Shown one piece after another: positions 34,200 through 44,932 of a stretch of 64,000 nucleotides of DNA. Every line of letters begins with the position of its first letter. Within the stretch, counting starts at the first letter, position 1. A program made the translations under genes and the position numbers. Origin of the DNA: Isoetes taiwanensis. Taxonomy: Eukaryota; Streptophyta; Lycopodiopsida; Isoetales; Isoetaceae. The DNA lies in contig JAJEKV010000073.1 of NCBI GenBank assembly GCA_021234155.1, forward strand, positions 4,498,001 through 4,562,000, written 5' to 3'. The notes under the pieces are model-generated. The model did not search any database. It was not told the origin of the DNA and saw nothing but the letters and a program-made list of their open reading frames with translations.

Positions 34200-35170
34200 A
34201 TGTCTATTTATAATGTTGAAGGCCTAGGATGCGATGCTTTGATACATGGACAGGAGCATGAAAGTTCATCTTGGAGAGAATAATTGTCTGAATCTTCTTT
34301 GCGAGATCCCCATGTGCTCCTCTTAGAGACCACATGCCACCACAATGTGGCACATGTACTTCTGTGCCTATTGCACTTTGAGAGCTTGCCCAATACCATC
34401 TTTCCTGCAAGCAGATGGGACAATGAGTCTGGCTGGAGAGCCTGAGGTCTTAATGCTATTCGATTTAAGGGATCTGCCGCTTGGCTGAGCTAAACTCTGC
34501 ATTGACTCACTTTTTCTTGGTCTCAAATGCATGCAAAACTCTGCTTGTTATGCAGGGCGTTCCACAATGTTTTCTCCTCTATCAAAAACATTTGTCTGGG
34601 CAACGGGTTGCAAGGTCAATATTAGTTTCAATGCATGAAGCTCAGAGCCTAGCTCTTGGTTCTTTGCTGTTTGTTTCCCTAACTCCGGCAAGCAGAGGTG
34701 CAACTGCTCATCTGCATTGGTGTGAAGTCCTTACCTTGCAAAGCTTGTCAGTTCTTGTATTGTAGAATCTTGACTAGAAAAGGTTTTTTCCAATCTTAGA
34801 AGCCTGGAGACTATGCACGTATTCTTGGTAGAATTAACCTTTCCAAGGCATTGATCCTGTCTTGCAGGGCTTGAAGCTGATGCATTTGACTATCCATGAG
34901 AGCAATTTGAACAACTCATTGGATCTTGCTAGCTGCACATGTATGGAGTTGAGCAATATTCTCCCTAATATCCAGCTTAAACTAGAGCATGATGTTCAGC
35001 CTGTCAGATGGCGTGGCAAAATCAGTCTGGAGTCTGGTAATGTATGGCATTTAAAATGTACAAGGTCAAAGTGAACATCAAATGGATGCATGTGAAGTTC
35101 CATGCTTGAGATGCGTTGCCTCTCTTTAGCTAGCTGCTTTTCAACGATTTTCTCCTGAAATTAACAAAAA
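34200..35170 (-). pseudogene. Exon-like segments of an unrecognised host gene
   Basis: Minus-strand segments look protein-coding. One at about 35165-35090 reads 'EKIVEKQLAKERQRISSM'. One at about 34930-34850 is coiled-coil-like ('QMHQLQALQDRINALER'). One at about 34560-34420 reads 'SGRSLKSNSIKTSGSPARL'. One at 34405-34204 follows CTGCTTGCAG, reads 'AIGTEVHVPHCGGMWSL' and 'KKIQTIILSKMNFHAPVH', and ends with a stop. Stops lie between and within the pieces. They could be exons of one decayed gene or of a real gene with introns. No family was identified. Confidence 0.3.
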
Positions 35171-35867
35171 GACATACATATCTTTGAGCACTATCTCAGA
35201 TGCAAGAAATTGTTATTGAATATGCTAATGCTAACATAGAGGAATGGACATAGCAGTTAGCACTGCAAGATATAGTTATAATTGCAATGGATAACTGGAT
35301 TGGAATGCAAAACTTAGTACTGCAAGATATAGATACCGTTTGAATGAACAATTAGGTTGGAATGGAAAACTGGAACAAACAAGGTTAGTTTGAAAATCTT
35401 GGCCACATGTTTAGATGTACGAGCATGCATGCACCCCATCTCTGAACTGTCGGATCAAAGGGGGAGACGAAATCACAGTCTTTGATTTTATAAGGAAGGT
35501 GCAAGGAAGGTTCCTTTAAGGTGATTTGTAATAGCCAATCTCGCATTGATCAAAAGGGGAGGAGAAATCCTAGCTATTAAGCTTTTTTATTTTATTAAAT
35601 AGCAATTTTTTTATATTAAAAAGGGTGAGGCAGCACCATTAGATTTAATAAAAATGTAGTGAGGTGGCAAAGCATTTACGGATGAACTTTTCTAGGAAGC
35701 TTCTCTTTTTTAATCGCCTTCGAAAACTCATAAGTTGGAGTAGAGGGACTAGATGAAGGTGAAGCGCATGCCTTGAATTCCTCTCGTTGAGAACTTTTCA
35801 AAGAGTGGTGCTTTGGCGTTGTTTTGCACAGTTGGGGCCAATCTGATCGAATTTTAAAAATTTTCTC
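35171..35867. other. Intergenic stretch, no gene seen
   Basis: AT-rich. A TGCAAGATATAG phrase is repeated at about 35266 and 35321. Nothing else was recognised. Confidence 0.35.
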
Positions 35868-36878
35868 AGAACCTTAGAATCTTAACAGAATCTATGGTAC
35901 TTTAAAAGAATCTAGGGGAATCTTCTTGGGATCTTTGAGAATCTAGAGGAATCTCAAGAGAATCTTAGAGAATCTATAGGGATCACAAGAGAATCTTTGC
36001 AAATATAGAGGAATCCAAGGGAATCTTCATAAAGTCTTTGAGAACGCAGGGGAATCTTGATGGAATCTTGGAGAATCTAGGGGATATGATTTAGTCTAGG
36101 AGAATCTACATAGAATCTTGGGGAATCTATGGGAATCTTGGAAGAATCTAGAGGAATCTAAAGGAATCTTCATAAAATCTTTGAGGATCTAGGGGAATCT
36201 GGAAGAATCTAAAGAATGTAGAAGAATCTATATAAAATCTTGGGGAATTTAGAGAAATCTTGGGATAATCTTTTATAATACAGAGGAACCTACATAGAAT
36301 CTTGAGGAATCTAGAAAAACCTTGGGATAATCTTTTATAATATAGGGGAATCTTGATGGAATCTTGAGAAATTTTCATATAATTTAAGGGAATCTAGGAG
36401 TATATACATAGAATCTTGAGAAGTGTAGAGAAATCTTGGGATAATTTTTGAAAATCTAGGGGAATCTCTGTAAAATCTTACGAATCTAGGAAAGCCTTCC
36501 ATACTGGGCGTGTTTTGCAGGTACTCTTCACACATTTTTGTCACAGATGGAATCTTCTTAGAATCTTAAAATCTTAACGGAATCTCTGGTACTTTAACTA
36601 GGGGAATCTTCTTGGGATCTTTGAGAATGTAAAGGAATCTCAAGAAAATCTTGGAATCCATTGGAATCACAAGAGAATCTTTGTGAACCTAGAGGAGACC
36701 AAGGAAATCTTCATAAAATCTTTGAAAATCTTGATGGAATCTTGGAGAATCTTCATAGGATCTTAGAGAATCTACGAGAAGCTACATACAATCTTGGGGA
36801 ATCTTGAGATAATCTAGAGGAATCTAAGAAAATCTTCTTAAAATCTCTGAGAATCTAAAGGAATCTTGGAGAACCTAA
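35868..36878 (-). repeat. AGATTC-type minisatellite, array III (left part, reverse orientation)
   Basis: About a kilobase of GAATCT units such as GGGGAATCTTGATGGAATCT and GAGAATCTAGGGGAATCT, the complement of arrays I and II. Internal copies of larger blocks recur (for example at 35870 and 36560, where CTTAGAATCTTAA is followed by CGGAATCT), so there is higher-order duplication. Confidence 0.88.
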
Positions 36879-37879
36879 CACTAGAGTTGTCTCAGGGACC
36901 TGTTTGGGTTCATCAACCCATATGGGTCCCTCAATCCCTTCTTCATATTAGGGACTAGTTCTTCATGATACTTATGAGATTTTAAATATGAACACCTGAA
37001 CTGTAAGATTAACTCGAAGTTGTACCACCATATTCAATGGCAAAATAAAATTCTTCACAAGTTTGGCACAATCGCACCTTGAAATATACTCAATTCACTG
37101 GTTTCGATGATATGATATAATCTCATGACACTCAACATGGAATACAAATTTCAAGATAACATTAATTTTCTACGAAAGTAGCCTACAAATGCTACTCATT
37201 TTTCAAGTTTCATGTGATTTCATAAAAATTTGATGTATCAATGAGCAAATCATAATTTCAATCCTTAAGAGACCCAGTCAGGTCCATAAGGAATTTCTGA
37301 AAAACAGACATCCAGGAACCATTTCATATCTATGATATTTGAAATAGAATATGAATGTGAAGATATTATTATTTTTCAATGGAAATAGATACTAAGTACT
37401 ACACGTCTTGCTAATGGATTTCATTTTTTCGAAAAGTGGAGTAGTACTATGAATTTTCAAAATTTTGACCCTCGGGGGATCTAACTGGATCCATAAGGGA
37501 CTTCTGAACTTCAAAATTTAAGGATTCATTTCTCGAAAATTCTAGCATAGATTTTTCTAATTCTTCTTGTGATAGATTTCTCATATCACGACTTACAAGA
37601 TGGAAGAATTAGAATTCCTAGGAAAAATCATTTTTGCAAAATAATGTGAGAAATGTTAAAGACTTTGAGAATAAACTTGACCCCTTTGCATTCGGCTCCA
37701 CATTATGTTTGGTAATAGAAGCTTTCTATATTTTTCATAAATTTTTCCATATATGTACACTCATGGAGGACAACATATTGTGAGTATGTAGACAAATTCT
37801 TTATCTCGGAGCTATAATAGAATTTCAAAACAAGTGTACGAATGAACCCATTTGGGTTCATCAAGGGACAACTCTAGTG
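36879..37879. mobile_element. CACTA-type non-autonomous DNA transposon
   Basis: Terminal inverted repeats of 13 identical bases, CACTAGAGTTGTC at 36879 and its complement ending at 37879, bound a 1001-bp element. CTAA flanks both sides (36875-36878 and 37880-37883) as the target duplication. This could be read as TAA plus one matching base, and three bases is usual for CACTA elements. Sub-terminal GGGTTCATC phrases lie inside both ends. No transposase reading frame is present, so it must be mobilised in trans. It splits the GAATCT array cleanly. Confidence 0.85.
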
Positions 37880-37883
37880 CTAA

Positions 37884-38085
37884 GAGAACCTTTATAGAAT
37901 CTAAGGGAATGTGGGATCTTGATGGAATCTTGGAGAATCTTGAGGAATTTTCATATAATCTAAGGAAATCTAGGAGAATATACATAGAATCTTGAGAAAT
38001 GTAGAGGAATCTTGGGATAATCTTTGAGAATCTATGGGAATCTCTATAGAATCTTAAGAATCTAGGAGAATCTTTCACATTGGGT
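37884..38085 (-). repeat. AGATTC-type minisatellite, array III (right part)
   Basis: Resumes the GAATCT pattern after the CACTA element and ends at TTTCACATTGGGTGTG before a run of about 29 T (38088-38116). The T run may be the reversed A tail of an old retroposed copy, but no body was recognised next to it. Confidence 0.8.
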
Positions 38086-38179
38086 GTGTTTTTTTTTTTT
38101 TTTTTTTTTTTTTTTTATTATTGAGGCACTTTCTGAATGCAGTAAAAGGTGCTCTTATGTGATACACATTTCAAGAGGC

Positions 38180-39505
38180 ATTTTCTAAGGTTTGGTATGG
38201 TATTCATTTGTCATCGTAATTGCATGCACTATTTTTCGGGAAATTCTTGTTTATGCTAAGGATCAATGAGTATGAAGAAGAAGGAAATATGGAAAAAATC
38301 TTGATGCTCTTTGGTTATTTCTCTCTAATCTCAGCTCTGAGTTCTGTACCGAGAAGGCTTTCAAAATCATTGCCTCTGCTCTTGACGAGTTTGTTTGCAT
38401 GGGCAGTTGTCCCAACGAGCCTCCCAAAATATGTATCTCTGTCAATATTTTTAATCCTCTTCCTCATGCCTTACTGTTCAAAGGCTTCAACAATGAGATG
38501 ATCGAATTTAAACTTCAATTTTCTGGCCTTCCACTGCCCTGCTATAAGTGTGGTGCCTTGGTGCATGCTGGTGAAGTTTGTCTACCTGCTGCTACTGAGA
38601 TTGAGAGAGCAGAAGATGTGAAAGGCAAGGATGAAGATTCTGATGAAGGTTTTGTTACAGTTAGATCCCGTAACAAACTAAAGAGCAATGGTCTAAGTTT
38701 AAAGGCAAGTCACGTTGGTGAAAAAGTTGAAGATCCCAAGAATCTTTCCCGTGCTGTAAGTGAGGTGCAACAGGCCCTTTTATGTTCTGACATCTCTGTA
38801 ACTGTCAAGCAACATATTCAACAAAATGGTATGTGTGTCCCCTTTTTCTCATGTCGATCTGGGCCTTCTTCCCCATCCGGTAGGGATGCTCTGGCCAGCA
38901 TGATAGCTATATCAGCGGTTGAGCCCTCAAAGGTCCTGCTCAACCCATTTGCTCTACTTGATCCATCTCAATGCTCAGATATGGCTGTGGCTACACTAGA
39001 CTCCTCCATTATTGATCCTTTATCTGTATATCATGCTTCTGTAGAGCCCCATCAAACTGTCCCTACTCTCTTTACTGATCTACGTGATGTGCCTCCCTCT
39101 CCTAAACAGCAACAACTCTAAAAGACTCTATTTTTACAAGCCCGATTTGAGGCAATCTCAGCTGGATTACATGATAATAGTGGGTTGAAGGAGTATGAGT
39201 CTGATGGGTCTGCTAAAGCCGTTGCAGTCATGCTCCATAATGCTGCTGTTACAGTCATGGCTCTTGATGAGGTGTTGGCAGTCATCCTGTTACTACCGAC
39301 AGTCAAAGACCTCCAAGCATAGAGGCTGTTGCTGCTGCCCACAGCCTTCCAGGCATATAGTGTGATAAATCTCTTGATGAAGCTCCTCACATAAAGAAGA
39401 AGAAAGCAAATGGGAAGAAGACCTATAAGCATGAATTTGAATCTGCAGTTGCCAAGGTCCTCTTGGATCATTCGATTGATGATACGTCGAAGAAGAAATG
39501 ACGAA
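38180..39505 (+). pseudogene. LINE ORF1 relic (DUF4283, CCHC knuckle)
   Basis: The reading passes through frame changes near 38400. It includes 'AFKIIASALDEFVCMG' and 'PPKICISVNIFNPLPH', then a zinc knuckle 'CYKCGALVHAGEVC' at about 38540-38582. An acidic and Ser/Thr-rich C-terminal region follows to a stop at 39119, and the frames after it end in a lysine-rich tail near 39500. The arrangement matches the L1 ORF1 at 8.9 kb, where the knuckle is also C-x2-C-x4-H-x4-C. It is separated from its endonuclease part by about 1.35 kb of unrelated DNA, so the element is broken. Confidence 0.8.
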
Positions 39506-40864
39506 CTAGGATGTGTAGGTAGACACATTCGAGTCTTGAAAGAACTTGAGATTATTGCAAAGTTCAGGTTAGTGTCTCTTATAATCAGCAATGTTACCAG
39601 TATTATAGTTTTTGGTTTCAAATTTGTGGTATCAGAAATCTAGCCTGGATAGGCTTCAGTTTTGGTTTGTATCAGATTTATGGGTGTAGATTGGAACACG
39701 AATCTATATCCACAGTTAAGGTACGAGCCCATTTTCCAGTTCGGGTTGGTTGAAAATGTACTATGAGCTTATTATAAGTTGCTCTACCTGTACCAGATCA
39801 TTAATGGTTTTTTTTCTTTGTCAAACCTCTTATGATTAGAAAACATAACATTACAAATGGTTACGTTGTTGTCTTAAGGTGGGAATTTAAAACACCTAGC
39901 CATTTCCTATTTCAAGAACAAATGACAAGGAATAGGTACAATCTGTCCTTATATAAGACTTGTGGCTATGGGCTTTGGAAGTGGGCAGTGGGGATTGCAT
40001 GTCAATTTGCTTTGGGGGGGACGGGAATTGCATGGCAACTTTTAATGATCCATTGAAATTGCTGCTATTGTATGGGTTTGATCAACACAACATTTGCATC
40101 CTCTTATAAGAACAGGGTCTCAAATGGTGTGTTTGGATATGTACAAAGCTATGGGGTAGGGGGTCAGGCATGGAAGTTGGTGGTGGGGGCTATTTCACTA
40201 TTTCTGGGGGGTATAAGATGGAATTGCACTAGTTCAAGTAGTAACCGAAATAATAAGGTCATCATTTGAGTAGATATCAACTTTTGTGATTTTCAAAAAA
40301 ATGGGTATGTTTCAAATGACCCTTTCATAATTAAGTTGTCCTTACCTTGGAAAACAAACACCAGGTACTATATACATCATTTGACTAGCATGTGGAAAGA
40401 ATTATTAGCATATGATATTTGGGTTGCCTCCACACATACCAAGCTAGGGATGAGCTTGCACTTTAAAAAAAGGTTTGACAAAAGGTCCATTCGTATGATT
40501 GGGAGGAGCTTTTGCCATAAGAGGGTGGAACTCGTGAACATTTGAATAGAAGGGGTTGGACATCTTCCTAGAATGTGTATGTTCAAAGGGAAGAGAATAA
40601 AATTTATGCCTTTGCTGGCAATTGTACTTAGCCTTGGGAGAATCTTCCTAGAGATGGGAAGTCAAAGTAAGGATAATGATGAGAAAGTTTTGCCCCTTGT
40701 TAGACTGGCTATTAGGGATCAACTCTCTTACAAGTTACATCTATCCTGATCTACGTGGCCCACATGCAGGATGAATTTGTTTGGGGCAAAATTTTCAGGT
40801 ACGTGCTTCGAGTCTATTATTATATAAAACATCAAACATCAAACATGGAACATGAAAATCAAAC
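39506..40864. other. Unrelated DNA inside the broken LINE
   Basis: Sits between LINE ORF1 and the endonuclease fragment, which should be adjacent. Long G-rich phrases occur at 40010 and 40150. Terminal repeats were not found, so the nature of the insertion is unknown. It could also be two separate LINE fragments that happen to be neighbours. Confidence 0.4.
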
Positions 40865-41490
40865 ATGAAAATTGTCTTTTGGGACCTTAGGGGTATTAAG
40901 GGTGTTCTCAAATGTGGTAGAGTGCTAGCTGCCATTCGCTCTATGATGGCAGATGTAATTCTTATTCAAGAACATAGGCTTCCTGATTTTGAAGCAAGTT
41001 CTATTGGAAAGTGGGTAGGCAACAACTATTCCTCCCGTAGCTGTGCACTAGGGGAAATAAGGGTGGCATTAGCATCTTATGGAGAGGCCTTGTTTAGAAA
41101 TCCTACTATGCTACAAGGGATGGCCGTTGGCAGGTGGTTGTCTTTGAAGTCAAGGAATGTAATTGGGGTATCATCAATGTTTATGCATCAAATAAGCCTG
41201 CTAAAAGGGCGATTATGTGGAAAGAAATCAAAAGTTGGATTAATCTTCAGGCTCATGTCATGGAAAATTGGATTCTAGGAGATCTAAATATGACTGATGT
41301 TTGGGACCAAAAATCTGTCAGAAGACGAGAATACTTCATGGAACTCATTGCTTGAGGATGTTGAATTTAATTTGATTCTCGCCTCCAATGCCACCTTTTC
41401 TTGGTCGAATAAGCAAAAGGGTCAGGACAGAGTATACTATTTGCTAGATTCTATATGGCCAACAGGTCTGCATATGTGGAGAGGGAGTGG
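40865..41490 (+). pseudogene. LINE ORF2 endonuclease fragment
   Basis: The start 'MKIVFWDLRGIKGVL' with 'VILIQEHRLPDFEAS' is close to the ORF2 start of the 8.9-kb L1. After two frame changes it continues with 'NWGIINVYASNKPAKRAI', 'ENWILGDLNMTDVWDQKS', 'NATFSWSNKQKGQDRVYYLLD' (shortened here to its recognisable core NATFSWSNKQKGQDRV) and stops at about 41490. The RT and later domains are gone. Confidence 0.85.
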
Positions 41491-42218
41491 GCTTCATGAT
41501 TTAAAGGTACCTTTTGGCCCTTGTACTTTTACCCGATAATCACATGTAAAGCAGCCCCTAGCATATCGCGCCTAGATAGTGGATTGGCTTCCATGTGATA
41601 TGTAGAATGTACTCATGATATGATGACAAATAAAATGATGTCCTTCAATATAAAAAAATGGATGTTGTTGATCTATTTCAATTGTTTATTTCGTTATCTA
41701 TTTCACATTGCTCACTTTATCTTTGGGAAAAAGATTTACATTAGGCAAACGGTTAATAACCGAGAAGCCTAGGTACCTCTTGGCCCTTGTATTTTTACTC
41801 AAACTATGGCTAAATTTGTATTGGTTGGTTGCAAGTATGGGCTTTTCTTCTTAGTGTACTCCTTTTGTCCAATAGGTCTCAGGTGAGCTTGAGATTTGTT
41901 AGAAGATGAATTTATCAAGAAAGGATTGAAGTAGCTTAAGTGCCTACATATACATGGATTGAGCCACTCCTCCTGGAAATTGTTGCTTTACATTTGCACT
42001 TTTAAATGCTGCTAAGGTACTTTGTTACTCTTTCTAGTCTTGCAAACTGTTACAAGTTGATTTTGGCTGGTGCTTTCTGGATAGTAGGTAATGAATTCTC
42101 ACATGGCAATCGACATAATATCTTCATCTAGATGGATGTTTGCTCTATGTCCTCCAGGGCAGTACTGAATTGTCCTATACCATTGTACAGTGTACCAGCA
42201 TACTTATTATTGCTAAGG
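41491..42218. other. Intergenic stretch, no gene seen
   Basis: AT-rich. No exon, terminal repeat or RNA gene noticed. Confidence 0.35.
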
Positions 42219-42352
42219 TTTTTCCCTCAAAAACCCTTCGGGGCAGGAGTTTTTTAATCCTGACAGTAATACGCTTGCTGCCCTCTTTTTGTTTAGGTCC
42301 TATAGGCCAATTGGTCTCTGTGGACGATAAAAAATCTATTCTATTCTATTTT
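42219..42352 (+). mobile_element. Short 3'-end copy of the GC-rich LINE family (tail (TCTAT)n)
   Basis: Reads on the plus strand: TTTTTCCCTCAAAAACCCTT, CGGGGCAGGAGTTTTTTAAT, CAGTAATACGCTTGCTG, TAGGCCAATTGGTCTCTGTG, GACGATAAAA, then an ATCTATTCTATTCTATTTT tail. It aligns along its whole length (about 130 bases) with the complement of 29966-30080, the 3' end of the GC-rich LINE, but with a pentanucleotide rather than TTCC tail. Confidence 0.85.
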
Positions 42353-42785
42353 GAATCCTCCCCTCGCTTAAAAGAAAAATGCTTTTTTAGAACATATAGC
42401 AGGTCATACTATTTCAGGGCTGGCCCTATATGGGAAGATTGTATTTCCTACAAGAATATATTATTAGTTATAGCTAGTTTTTTGAACTAAAAATCTTCTT
42501 ATTATGAATGCTATATTCTGACGTTAATAATAAAGTTTTTGAATCGTTGGTCCTTTTTGTCTCTTGTTTGCTATGTGTATGTAATGATGACCATATGTTT
42601 TAAGGCTAATTTGATACCCATGCTTTTAAATAATGCTTGTTGTAATAACTCTGAGGAAAGTTTGTAACTGTATACCAAGGAAAAATGGTACTATCATGGA
42701 CTTAATTGTTCTTGTATGGCCAGATAAGACAGCAAAGGGAATGCCCAACGCTGATGTTTGTGCTAGATTTTGCTAGTTCAAGCCT

Positions 42786-42786
<1 letters not shown>
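42353..42786. other. Intergenic stretch, no gene seen
   Basis: AT-rich spacer up to the T run at 42787. Confidence 0.35.
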
Positions 42787-42826
<40 letters not shown>

Positions 42827-42874
42827 CAAGGGCAAGGTTTGTTTTATATTTCATTTAGAAAAGGTATATCATAT

Positions 42875-43557
42875 TGATACGGATCAAAAGTTAGCCAATA
42901 ATCAAAATTTAAACATGTAACAAATCAACACTAAATCATTAAACATTCTAACACCAGGCCTTTAGCCCAAAGCTCTCCACCCAACCGGGCTCAGGCTATC
43001 CAAACAAGAAATCGTTATCTTGCTTTTCCAACTGCATCCAAGAACTAAAATTCATGAATAGATTCCACCAACTAAGGCTGCAAGCAAGACTTAAAGACTC
43101 TGTTCCAAAATTCAACCGAAGACTCTATATCAGACATAAGAGAGGCCGTTACTTTTATAAGCACAGATTGATCTATTTCCAGGAGGACCTTTTTCTAATC
43201 CAAAAATATCTTCAAAAGGTAAACAATCTTTAGAATCAAGGTTTCGGCCAGAAATATCAAAGATCTCCCTTTGGCAAAGCCGAATCTGCCCTTTTACCCC
43301 AGTTTCAGCGTTTGATCTTATATGATCTCGGGCTGTTTCAGCGAAAAAGGTCTGCGACCCGTTATCAGCCGTGTTTATAGACCTTTAATTTAATAACCCA
43401 ATGGTTCTTTGTTTAAATAATTTATTGCCTACCATGACCCTAACATCATAATCTAAGACCATAATCTAAGGTCTAGACTACCCTTGACACATTAATTACT
43501 AATATTTAATTCCGGATGTGTTGGGCCTGAACCGCTCCTTTGAGCACCACCATATCA
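42875..43557 (-). repeat. Left LTR (3' LTR on the minus strand)
   Basis: 683 bases with TG...CA-type ends. On the minus strand it begins TGATATGGTGGTGCTC directly after the purine tract. Confidence 0.95.
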
Positions 43558-43575
43558 ATTCCTCCCCTTCCGGGA
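43558..43575 (-). other. Polypurine tract of the LTR element
   Basis: The complement reads TCCCGGAAGGGGAGGAAT immediately before the 3' LTR, the expected plus-strand priming site. Confidence 0.8.
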
Positions 43576-43626
43576 ATTGATCGTCCTCGATCAAGGAATT
43601 ATATGGCAAATTTTGACACAACCAAG

Positions 43627-43785
43627 TCCATGGTTGCAACCCTAGTTAATTCCTCAACTAGAAATATCTACCACAAACAAATCCACGGTTGCAACCCTAG
43701 TTGAATCCTCAACTAGAAATATCTACCACAACCAAATCCATGGTTGCAACCCTGATTGATTCCACAATCAGAAATATTCAAGTCC
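43627..43785. repeat. Three tandem copies of a 55-bp unit inside the LTR element
   Basis: TCCATGGTTGCAACCCTAG-type phrases start at 43627, 43682 and 43737, each followed by an AACTAGAAATATCTACCACA-like segment. The third copy is the most diverged. Confidence 0.9.
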
Positions 43786-44235
43786 AGCCCTTTAGGCTAA
43801 AAATTCATCCAGCCCTTAAGGCCAAAAGTTTTTCCTTATATACTTTAATAATGAACAATGAAACCAACATCTATGCTGCAGACATAGCTGTTGTATTTAA
43901 ACCTTAAAAGTTTACCCTACTCTCCTTCATGGAGCTACCATTTAACAACCTATTTCAAATAGGCAATTTGCAGTTTCCCCCTTTCCTTTTGCACTTCGTC
44001 GGCAAAAGTTACTTGCTTATTCGTTTTGGCACTTGGCTCAGCCGGTTGCTCTTCCAGCTGGGTCATTTGGGCCGAAGGTCCACTAGAACGAGGATTTAAT
44101 CTATACTCCTCCACAAGATGTTCCTTTTCATCGTAATGTCCATGTTAAGGTAAGGTCAGCTTAAGTCATACAAGTCTCCGCTTTAACAACGATATTAGAC
44201 TTCTACTCACAGGCTCCAGGAGAAATCGGAACCGT

Positions 44236-44247
44236 GCTCTGATACCA
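44236..44247 (-). other. Primer-binding site (initiator Met tRNA type)
   Basis: The minus strand reads TGGTATCAGAGC two bases inside the 5' LTR. This is the standard start of plant LTR-retrotransposon priming sites. Confidence 0.93.
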
Positions 44248-44249
44248 CT

Positions 44250-44932
44250 TGATACGGATCAAAAGTTAGCCAGTAATCGAAATTTAAACATGTAACAAAT
44301 CAACACTAAATCATTAAAGATTCTAACACCAGGCCTTTAGCCCAAATCTCTCCACCCAACCGGGCTCAGGCTATCCAAACAAGAAATCGTTATCTTGCTT
44401 TCCCAACAGCATCCAAGAACTAAAATTCATGAATAGATTCCACCAACTAAGGCTGCAAGCAAGACTTAAAAGACTCTATTCCAGAATTCAACCGAAGACT
44501 CTATATCAGACATAAGAGAGGCCGTTACTTTTATAAGCACAGATTGATCTATTTCCGGGGGGACCTTTTTCTAATCCAAAAATATCTTCAAAAGGTAAAC
44601 AATCTTTCGAATCTAAGGTTTCGGCCAGAAATATCAAAGATCTCCCTTTGACAAAGCCGAATCTACCCTTTTACCCCAGTTCCGGGATGATCTTATATGA
44701 TCTCGGGCTGTTTCAGCGAAAAAGGTCCGCGACCCGTTATCAGCTGTGTTTGTAGACCTTTAATTTAATAACCTAATGGTTCTTTGTTTAAATAATTTAT
44801 TGCCTACCATGACCCTAACATTATAATCTAAGACCATAATCTAAGGTCTAGACTACCCTTGACACATTAATTACTAATATTTAATTCCGGATGTGTTGGG
44901 CCTGAACCGCTCCCCCGAGCACCACCATATCA
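44250..44932 (-). repeat. Right LTR (5' LTR on the minus strand)
   Basis: 683 bases, same ends as the left LTR, with scattered substitutions and small length changes that cancel out. Confidence 0.95.

Larger units (their letters stand above)
42875..44932 (-). mobile_element. Non-autonomous LTR retrotransposon (TRIM/LARD-like), complete
   Basis: Two 683-bp direct repeats (42875-43557 and 44250-44932) start TGATACGG and end CATATCA and enclose 692 bp. CATAT flanks both outer ends (42870-42874 and 44933-44937), a 5-bp target duplication. The element runs on the minus strand. A primer-binding site TGGTATCAGAGC, complementary to initiator Met tRNA, lies at 44247-44236 just inside the right LTR. 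A purine tract (CCCGGAAGGGGAGGAAT) abuts the left LTR at about 43574-43558. There is no gag or pol reading frame, so it depends on another element. The LTRs differ at a modest number of sites, so insertion is not very recent. Confidence 0.96.

Noticed and set aside
35868-38085. CRISPR-like repeat array
   Set aside because: Units are irregular, without constant spacers, in a plant nuclear context. It is a degenerate minisatellite.
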